Origin: Bombardia bombarda
Lineage: Eukaryota > Ascomycota > Sordariomycetes > Sordariales > Lasiosphaeriaceae
Assembly (NCBI GenBank): GCA_030512295.1
Contig: JAULSR010000008.1
Location: 434,001 to 498,000 of the forward strand
DNA: 64,000 nucleotides
Direction: 5' to 3'
This document shows positions 56,406-64,000 of the stretch, piece after piece. Within the stretch, counting starts at the first letter, position 1. Every line of letters starts with the position of its first letter. A model generated the notes under the pieces. The model made no database searches. It saw only the letters and a list, made by a program, of their open reading frames with translations, and was not told the DNA's origin. Both the position numbers and the translations under genes were made by a program.

Positions 56406-57765
56406 TCATGCACCCCGCTTCCTCAAAACCCTACCCGTACTCGTCGTAGAAGCAGGCGCTGCTGCTTTTGCCGGCGCAGCAGCAGCCGCCTTCTTCGCCG
56501 TACTCGCGGCCACCCCTTTCTTCATCGTGCCCATGACCGTCCGTTTCGGCACAGCAGCCCTGCGCGTCGTCGACGACGCCGTGGACATAGCCGTCCCGGG
56601 CCGTTTCCTCACCACCGTCGAGGTGCTGCCTTCACTGGACTCGCTGGTGCCACTAGCTCTCCGCTGCGCAGTCCGTGTTGCAGGCCTCGAGTTCTGATGG
56701 GGAGGAGGCGGTGGCGCGCGCTCGGTGGTGGTCTGGGCTCTCCTCGTTCTCGTGGCAGTCGTGGCCGTCTTTGCGTCTGAATTGCTGCTGGTAGTAGTGG
56801 TGGTGGTGGTCGAGGCGATTGTCTTTTGTGCAGTTTTGCTGGCGGCGGCGGCGGCGGTACGGGAGGAAGCAGTAGTAGCAGCAGCAGCAGCTCCGCGTGC
56901 CTTCTCAACCATGTTGCTCAGCATGCTCGTCGGCTTGGTCGGCGACACGGGGCGCGCAATGCCGGATCTGCCTGGCGTCGAGATGGGCGGGCGCGATGGT
57001 TCCGTTGGCCGCGGCTCGCGCTCGCGGGGCGGTATGCGCGAGTTGGACGAGGTGGGGGATAGGATCTGGGCTGGGTTGCGCATCATGTCGGCCGCGGGGC
57101 CGCCGCCGCCACGCGCCTTCTTCTTGGGGTTCTCGATGCTTGCCTCGACCTCGTTTTCCTTGTCTCCGCCCGAAATTTCGTGGCTAATGTGGAAACGCGT
57201 GAGTATGGGCGGGCAATTGCATGTCAGAGATGGGTGACAGAAGAATAATGGATAAACAAACCTCAGTCTCTTAGCTGGGCGTGCGATAGACGCGGGAGCT
57301 CTATAGGGGACCAGTCGTCCTGTCGCAGCATCCTTCTCGGGGACGGGCGGGCCCCTGCTGCCAATCGCCTTTTGCTGCTGCTGTTCGTCGGCCAAGTACT
57401 TTTGCAGAAGGTCTCCCATTTTGGCTTTACGCAGCGACAGCGGGATACGATTGACGCGTATCTCAACCCGTGTGCGAAGACTTTGCGCGTGAATGTTGCA
57501 GTTTGCTCGAAGTTTGCGGGCGCGTTCAGTTACTGTGTAGCAAGGTTAGCGGGCGCGATTTGGTTTATTTGTACCGTGTCGCGTGGAGGGGAGACGAACT
57601 CTCCAGTTGAAGATTGTCTACCAAGGCCTGTTTTTGCGCAAGAGTGATGCCCGGTTTCCTCTTTCGCGACGGACTGCTGAGAGCCTCAGACGGGCTCCCC
57701 GTCTTGGTCGGCACGATCTGGGCGGCCATTTCCAGCGTGTTTTGCACCTCGTTCGGCGGCGCCAT
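56406..57765 (-). CDS. Nbl1/Borealin-type chromosomal passenger complex subunit
   Basis: There are three exons, complement(56406-57183, 57262-57532, 57600-57765), encoding 404 aa. The start ATG at 57765 gives MAPPNEVQNTLEMAAQ. The Borealin N-terminal domain spans the first splice: LAQKQALVDNLQLE joins ITERARKLRA, then RVEIRVNRIPLSLRKAKMGDLL (residues about 45-100). This helix binds the Survivin/INCENP helical bundle that targets Aurora B (Ipl1/Ark1) to centromeres. After it the protein is a long basic, Ala/Thr/Ser-rich tail with many Arg/Lys pairs, much longer than the 73-residue yeast Nbl1 and more like filamentous-fungal and metazoan Borealins. The second intron is 78 nt, a multiple of three with no in-frame stop, so retention would add 26 residues. 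Confidence 0.86.
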
Positions 57766-59765
57766 GGATCGATCAGGTTGAATTACGCGTCGTGGTTCGA
57801 TTTCAGGGTATTTCAATAGCGAGTTTGCAAATGATGTGCGTGTTCGTGATAGGATTGCTATCGGTTTGAGCGTTGGAAGCGTGCGCGCGATCTGGTCCAG
57901 AAGTTGAATTGGCTGGGCTCGTATCTTGTGAGCAATCCAAGTGGCATGAGCGCGGCAGGGAGCAGGGAACCGCGATGTGACTGGTCCGTGTTTTGCAGAG
58001 TAAACAAAGGAGAAAGCTTGGACCAAGTCCAGCTGCTAGACCCACCCCCTGAAAGTTGCTCCTGCCGCAGCGCTGACAAGGCCCACTGGGACGACTTCTA
58101 TAGGGGGGGAGGGGCTTCAATAAAGGAGGTATCCCTTAAGTCCCGAGCTTTGCTTGACCAAACACCCAATCATACCTAAGGTAGCCAACTGGAAGCGATT
58201 TCGTATGTACCTAGGTAACTGTATCCTGTATTTTGGATGGAATAAGTGCTCAGCTTGCCCGCCACCAGAATATAGCTGAGTACGTCCATGTGATGGGATT
58301 GACCAATGAAGTTAATAACAAGCAGCCAAACCTCATGCCATTATCCCTTGATCCCGATCCTGATCTGGAATCTGGAATCTGGAATCTGTGTTACCCATCT
58401 CCAGCCCCCAACCCAAATTCATACACTACCTGCCCTCTGGCACCTACCTTTCTTGCCTCCCTCCCTCCCAACTTCCGCAGCACAAGAGGAAGTAGGTGCA
58501 TGAAGGCTGATCAGCCCGACCCCCAATCCGTCACCAGATATCAACCTCATCCCCTGCGCTAGGTATTCTTTCTCACTTGCACACACCACATTTACAGGTA
58601 CAGAATCGGCTCAAACTACCTTGAGGGAGGCGCGGACCGTGTCACAGTCAACGTCACCAAGCCCGAACATGAACTGGGAATCCCATGGTTCTAAGCGACG
58701 CCACCCGACAGCCTGCCTACCTTGGCTTCAACCGCTGGCTACTACCGTGTGTATGATGACTGCTGGATGGGTGCGGCGGTCTACAAGTACAAAAGCCTTC
58801 TTTCGCAGGCCTCCGACTACCATATGCCTTCCTTCATTCTCTCGTGCTTTCAGCCTTTTCATCTACGTATCTGCACATATTCATTTCCATTATGATACGC
58901 CTCTAATCGGAATTGGCGGCATCTGTCCTGCTATACTACTCTCATTACTGTCCCTGTCCTGCTGCTAGCGTGGGTGTCGAAATACACTCTAGTCACTAGA
59001 GGAGAATTCGAATCGAGAACCATTAAAAACCGCCGACTCGAGCCACGCATCTTGTTTGTTTTGGGAGCACATCATAGTCATCTTATCGTCTCGCGCTCGC
59101 TACTGTCCCACCGCCCCGCCCTTCCTTTTTCGACAAATATAAGACTCCCACAGACTCCTCCCAACTCGCTTCCAACGAATGATACACACATTCTCAAAAC
59201 ATCTAAAAAGGCCCCAAACACACACGAAGAATATAAAACACAGAAGAAAGGAATTAAACATATGCCTCTTCTCGAGGAGAAGAAAAAAGAAAACACCATC
59301 ATTCCCCACCTCATTGCCCCCGTCGAGAACGCCATGCCGACAACAAAGCAAAAACGCTATTAAGGAAGGTTTGCGTTATATACACACAGATGCGGTGCGC
59401 TATATAAACCCAGACGAGACCTTTTTTTTTTGACATAAAAAGCCCAGAAAGACTCGAATATGTATGAAGATGAGATGGCGGTCGGTAAAAGGAAGAGAGA
59501 ATATCGTGGCTGAAAGAAAATTATGCCTCGAGACATGATCACAATGTCGCTGCCGTCATATGATGATACCATGCAATCCGTACGCGCTGTCACAGCAAAC
59601 TTCGCCCATCTAACAGTCCGATCAGAACAGCAATATCGAAATTCATCTCCCATCAGGTATGTGCCCGTCTTTTCGAGATTATAACAGAACCCACCCCTGG
59701 AGCTCTGACAAACACAACCAAGCTGTTGTCCTCGCGTACAAAGGGAGATTCGACCCCACCAGAAC
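57766..59765. other. Intergenic, 2 kb
   Basis: The left part is the promoter of the Nbl1-like gene; the right part is the 3' flank of the next leftward gene. TACCTAGGTA occurs at 58208-58217. A T9 run lies near 59421. Short + strand frames near 58233 and 58621 have no supporting splice structure or domain. Confidence 0.55.
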
Positions 59766-61480
59766 TCAAGCTCGACTAACTTGGCTCACCGAGGTTCGGC
59801 TGCGCTCATCATCCTCCTCGATGACATCGCTGAGTCGCGTGGGGTGATGATGCCGAGGCATTTGCTCCCAGCCAGGCGCAGCATAGCCCTGACCAGAATA
59901 TTCGGGGGGCTAGAGTACGTGGCAGCCCACTGTGAGCTTGACGGAGGATAGTTGGTTGTGGGAATTCCTTGCGAAGCTGGCGTCTCATACTCGTCTGTGC
60001 CGTCGTCAGACTCTCGTGCTCCTCGCTGAGGCGAGTTTGGAGGGCTGTAGAAGGGAATCTTGTTTCCGTGGGCATCCCTCACAAAATTCCCCTGCCCGTC
60101 GATCACGTACTCACCTTCGCTGTAGGCTGCTTCGGACTGGGCCCCATAGCTGCCCGTTTCGTGCACGCCGTGCTCTTGCTGCTGCTGCCCCTGATAGTAG
60201 CTACCGCTTGGGCCGCCTGCTGAGGTGGTGCCACCTTGTACCGGAGGCGCTTGCGTGTATTCTGGGTAATGAGGGGCCTGTGCAGCGGCGTACTCGGACG
60301 TGTCGGCCTGAGCTTGCGTCCGGGGGTTGCGAGTGCTCAATGCTCGGATTGGAACACCTTGCGTCATGGGCACAACCTGAACCCCACCAACAATTGTCGG
60401 GTGGCCCTGCTGTAGGGAGATCGTACGGTCTCGCTCTTCCTGCTCACGGCGGCCAAGTTCTTCCCATGCCCGACGAGCCTCCTCCTTGGAAATCGTCAAT
60501 TCCCTGCGCATCTCTTGGAGTAGCTTCTGTGTCGTGCTGTTCTCGCGCTCGTGGTTTACAGCATCTCGGATAGCATCCGCTCTGCTTCGCCGCTCCTCTT
60601 CCAGTCGACCCTCCATCGTCGCATGGACCTCCTGGTTGCGCTCCAGTTCGGACCGGGTCTCAAAAAACCATCGCTGGAATTTCCGTTCTGAGCTCGCTCG
60701 CAATCGCTGTAGCTCCACCACAGCATGGAAGAGGTTCGCGCCTGCCGCAGAGAGATCGCCTACCTGCCTGCTAAGCTGAGCTGATATTGGGTTTTGACTT
60801 AGCTCTTCCGTGTTTTCCTGAAGTTTCCGGATCCAGAAACTTGTCATCCCTTCCCAATGGGCGGACAGCGCTTCCCACCGCTCGAAAGCATGGGGGAACG
60901 AGTTCTTAACTCGGGATGTGCTGGGTCCCTGGGTGGAGGGCTCTCCTGCCTGAGCAGGTGGTGGTGCGCTCACGCCAGGCTGGGTCGCAGCAGGAAATCC
61001 TGGTGGGGCTTGTGTTGATGTTGGCACTCGAGTTGGTCTCAGGGGTGGTGGTATGGCTGGATCCTGTTGCTGTTGTTGCTGCTTCTGTTGTTGCTGCTGC
61101 TGTTGTTGTGATGTTGAAGGTATTTGAGGCTGTATTCTGGGAGCCCCTTGGCTCTCCTGAGCACGTTGTTGCCTTCTTTGGGTTGCTGGGTCTGTGGGTA
61201 TCTCACCACCCCCTGAAGTAGCGCCAGCAGCGGATGATCTACGTCGTCGGCTCTCATCATGCAAACGAGCCTCTTCTTCTGCCCGAACACGCTCCATCTG
61301 CTCCCGTTCCGCTCTCTGCCGAGCCTCGCGTTCCAGACGCTCCCGCATAATCGCTCTCGGACCACGAATGACTTGCTGTGGGGATCCGGTTTGCGCAGAA
61401 GGCGCCGTGGGCCGCGAAGACGATGCGCCATTACCATTCGTTGTGGCGGGGCCGCTGCCGCCGCCTAAGAGATCCGCCAT
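59766..61480 (-). CDS. Conserved-type fungal coiled-coil protein of unknown function, probable frameshift
   Basis: The first usable ATG is at 61480 (MADLLGGGSGP). The frame codes Ser/Gln/Pro-rich sequence with an Arg/Glu-rich helix, a glutamine-rich tract (+ strand 61066-61110), then a globular/coiled-coil core: FPHAFERWEALSAHWEGMTSFW, LFHAVVELQRLRASSERKFQRWFFETR and a long charged helix to ELGRREQEERDR. Near the end the continuous frame turns into an unlikely basic tail that stops at 59786. The adjacent frame instead reads a tryptophan, histidine and acidic tail (GWEQMPRHHH, then DVIEEDDERSRTS), ending at the TGA at 59766-59768. The switch fits one missing base in the run of six G at 59904-59909. 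The open frame also extends about 250 codons upstream without any ATG. The core resembles uncharacterised ascomycete proteins known to me only as hypothetical; no function is proposed. Confidence 0.7.
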
Positions 61481-62230
61481 TGAGGCGTTCTCCTCAATAA
61501 TGTCTGGAGAAAAGGGATTGGGGTACCGCAACGCTTCCTCGAGAGCCCAGAGGATGGCGCTTCTTGTTTGGTCGGAGAGGCGACCTGGCAGCCGGGGCTC
61601 AGGCCTCTCCGCGAGGGAGGATGAGAAGCGTTGGGGGGATGATGGAGTAGGTGTGTTTACTTGTTCGCTACCGCCACTCAGGTCTTGAGAGAGCTGCCGT
61701 CGAGGTATCTGTCCGATATCACCAGACCCGCCAGCTACCGAGAAGAGGGGCCGAGGGCTGATGCCAACGGTAGCTGCCTCGAGATGGATACGGTGCTGGG
61801 TCTCGAATGGGCGTGGACTAGGGCTCGGTTGGAAATGGGGTGTTCGACGGAGTCCTCTCTGGGAAGACAGTGTGGCAGATCGATTGTCCTGTCTGGGCGA
61901 CGCAGTATCTTGTCGGTGAGGAAGGGTCCGCTGCTGGCGCTGTGTGGATATTAAAGGTTCGTAAAGGGAGTAAGGGCGTGAAGGCGAAGCTGGCTGTGGT
62001 CCCGCAGCAATCTCTCCCAAATCACCAGCGGGTGCTGGCGTGGCCGACAAGGTGATGGTCACCGCCACGGCAGTGGCGGAAGCCCGGTGCGAAAGAAAAA
62101 GCCGGCTGTTATGCGGACAATCAGACCATGGTGTTGACCACCAAAAAGGCGGGCGGGAATGCAGTGAGTGTGCGGGCTGCGGAGCAATGTGTGTGTGGGC
62201 CAAGTACCACCACCTACTGGACGCACTCAC
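61481..62230 (-). other. AUG-free open extension upstream of the coiled-coil gene
   Basis: This stretch is in frame with the gene and free of stop codons for 250 codons. It has no ATG in any leftward frame between 61481 and 62126. It reads as protein-like sequence near the junction (RLSDQTRSAILWALEEALRY followed by PNPFSPDIIEENAS). A good splice donor, CCCAG/GTGAGTGCG, sits exactly at its upstream edge (62230). It could be an N-terminal extension begun at a near-cognate codon or supplied by an upstream exon, or a long leader. Confidence 0.4.
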
Positions 62231-64000
62231 CTGGGAGCTCTCGGGATTTCAGCGACAAGCACTGTGTATCATTGTAAAGTGTGGAGGTAAGATCCCAGGA
62301 GGAATGGAAGAGTAAAAGGAATATTCCTGTTCTACTTCGTATGGTAGTCACAGTGTGGACTAAGAGAATTCAGTGTCGCCCAAAAAGGGAGAGGTCGGGA
62401 CGACAAAATTACGTGGCTGGTGAAGGCCAAAAAAAAAAAAAAACCAGATGGAAGCGCCCGGGCGCTGGCTCAGCACTATATATAGGGCGACAGTGCTATA
62501 ACTGCCCGTCAGTGCAGGAAAACAAAGGCCGAGGCCTTTATCGCCTGCACTTGAAGCACTCGGCGCCGTCCCGAATTGTGTCCAGCGACAAGAGTTCGAT
62601 GTTGTGGTAGAAACAGGTAATTGTAGCATGGACCTCGATAGCCCAGGAGAGTCGGGCTGTAGGTGCAGTGGTGGTGAGGTGGTGGTGCCTGCTCCTAGCT
62701 TCCATTGGTGCTCCCCGGTGAGGAGAGGTCCAGTGCTTTCGCTGCCCGACTGGCTCGTAGGACCGCCCCAGGGCAGCACACCCTCAAACACGCCGTCCTC
62801 AGGTCCTCACCGCCGCCTGGTCAGCGCAGCAAGGCCGGTAATTCGAACAAAACGATTGATTGGGTAAGAGGTGAGTCCAATTGGTAATTGGGATCATGCA
62901 CGCACGCCAATGGCTCAAAATGTTGACATTTCCTCGTGTTTTCCGACTCCCAGTTGGGCTTCCAGTTTGTTGATTTTCGGTCGCGATTTTGGAGACCTGA
63001 CAGCCAAGCCCGCGCGGCAGCTTCTCGGTCTAGGCCAGGTGTTTATGTGGTGCGGCTCGTGCGGTATCCACAGTGCAAGGTGCGGGTCAGCCAGCTATGG
63101 GAGTGTCTTTGGCACGATCTCCCGTCCTGGCTTGCCAACCTGGAAATTTGCATCGAAAAGTGCTGAATATATGGGAAATGATGCAGTCAGTCCTACTACT
63201 ACGGACAAAGGGTAATAATGCGCCCAGTTAATTTCATTCGTGCACCTGCTATGAAGTAGTTGGAAGTTGGCGCCTCGATTCCTGCCCAGTGAAGTGTGGC
63301 GTAACGTAGGTAACGAGGACATAAGGTAGAACCCAGAACCCAGAAGCACATCACAGCGACGCAGGTGAGTCGACAGGAGCTCGTGCAATCGCGCCCCGGA
63401 GTCGACGGATATTTCTTATCAAACAATCGCAAGCAAGCCGCGCGCGTCTGACAGGCGTGGGCACAAAGTGTAAATAAAATTAAAAGTAAGGGGTTGGGCC
63501 GCTGCGTTTGTGAAGCAAGTCCCAGAGGCAAGATGCCGTGAGTGCGAAATGGGGTGCATCTGAAGAGCTGTGCGCTGGCAGTACATGCAGAAAAAGTGAC
63601 GAAAGATAAACTTGCGCTCCAATCAGCGATCAGCCTCAGGGACCTGGCAATCCCAATAGGGCGGTTCAGACAGGGAAGATCCCAGCCTCGCTTTTCCGAC
63701 CCTGGTCTTTGTTTTGATCGGATACCAACATGGTAGCTTCAGATTACTATATCACCTGTTCCACAACAAACAAATCCTCCATCTTTGCGCATGGCTTCCA
63801 TGACTGTCTGCATAATATGAGCTTCTACCTGGAGAATCCTGGTGTCTTCTGAGATGGATGTGCGCGCGATACGTTGCGTTGGTTGCAAGGCAGCGTCATC
63901 AACTTTTCACGTTTTGACATATTTCTCATTTGCGCGCTAGCAGCAGTTCGAAAAATGAATGCGCAAAAAACAAAGAAAAAAGGCAATCTGCGCGAAACAG
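62231..64000. other. Right flank, no supportable gene
   Basis: This is the presumed promoter and leader of the leftward coiled-coil gene. A minus-strand ATG at 62270 opens only a seven-codon frame. A run of 14 A lies at 62430-62443, followed by CTATATATAGGG near 62475. Beyond 62.6 kb I see only short frames without domains. Confidence 0.5.

Noticed and set aside
59900..59930. A 30-nt intron (GTACTC...GGTCAG) explaining the frame change in the coiled-coil gene
   Set aside because: It is too short for spliceosomal removal in fungi and lacks a branch site; a single-base change in the G6 run explains the shift more simply.
1..64000. CRISPR arrays, rRNA genes, intact transposons, secondary-metabolite cluster
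   Set aside because: I read for spaced repeats, 5S/18S/28S-like sequence, transposase or reverse transcriptase motifs and PKS/NRPS/terpene enzymes, and found none.

Overview
The window is nuclear DNA of a filamentous ascomycete (Pezizomycotina). The protein content and gene style fit a Sordariomycete, but I cannot fix the genus. The reasons are short introns (about 50-110 nt) with GTAAGT-like donors, CTAAC-type branch sites and YAG acceptors; GC-rich third codon positions, which create many long antisense shadow frames; intron-bearing tRNA genes; and housekeeping proteins that match ascomycete families along their full length. No plasmid, phage, CRISPR or bacterial operon feature is present. 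Gene models were spliced by hand. Every multi-exon model reported closes in frame.

Layout: 1-2.8 kb holds the Hsp90 co-chaperone p23/Sba1 gene (-) and its GT-rich 3' flank. 3.9-6.6 kb holds a ferric reductase-type flavocytochrome (-). After a 3.3 kb gene-poor stretch, the divergent pair ATP4 (-, mitochondrial ATP synthase subunit b) and NOC4 (+, 40S ribosome biogenesis) shares a 346 bp promoter. From 13 to 28.7 kb only one gene is recognisable, a bZIP factor with a hydrophobic segment after its zipper (20.8-22.7 kb). It is isolated by 7.8 kb upstream and 6 kb downstream, both full of microsatellites. A Sel1-repeat (Nif1-like) gene (-) follows at 28.7-30.9 kb.

31.7-33.2 kb carries a tRNA-Ile(AAU) gene with an intron, a decayed fragment resembling dispersed fungal HTH/transposon-derived proteins, and a GGCAAT/GGTAAT-rich minisatellite. 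Then come a second divergent pair, UTP12/DIP2 (-) and ARPC2 (+, Arp2/3 complex), and a large five-exon putative regulator (-) combining a Zn2Cys6-like cluster, C2H2 fingers and a polyproline tract. 44-50 kb is gene-poor, with a two-exon small membrane-anchored protein and a tRNA-Thr(UGU) gene with an intron. 50.3-53.3 kb holds a long protein with a C-terminal SAM methyltransferase domain (-). TMA22/DENR (+) and an Nbl1/Borealin-type gene (-) converge tail to tail at 55-57.8 kb. 59.8-61.5 kb holds a coiled-coil protein of unknown function (-) whose reading frame appears broken by one base in a G6/C6 run.

The genes work in separate core processes: ribosome biogenesis (NOC4, UTP12), translation (TMA22, tRNAs), chaperoning (p23), respiration (ATP4), actin (ARPC2), mitosis (Nbl1-like, Nif1-like), iron or redox chemistry (ferric reductase) and transcription (bZIP, Zn-finger). 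I see no metabolic cluster and no convincing new multi-gene system. The most useful leads are local: the probable frameshift and AUG-less extension of the 60 kb gene, the stop codon formed at a splice junction in the Sel1 gene, the membrane-segment bZIP, the uncatalogued small membrane protein, and a repeated TACCTAGGTA palindrome.
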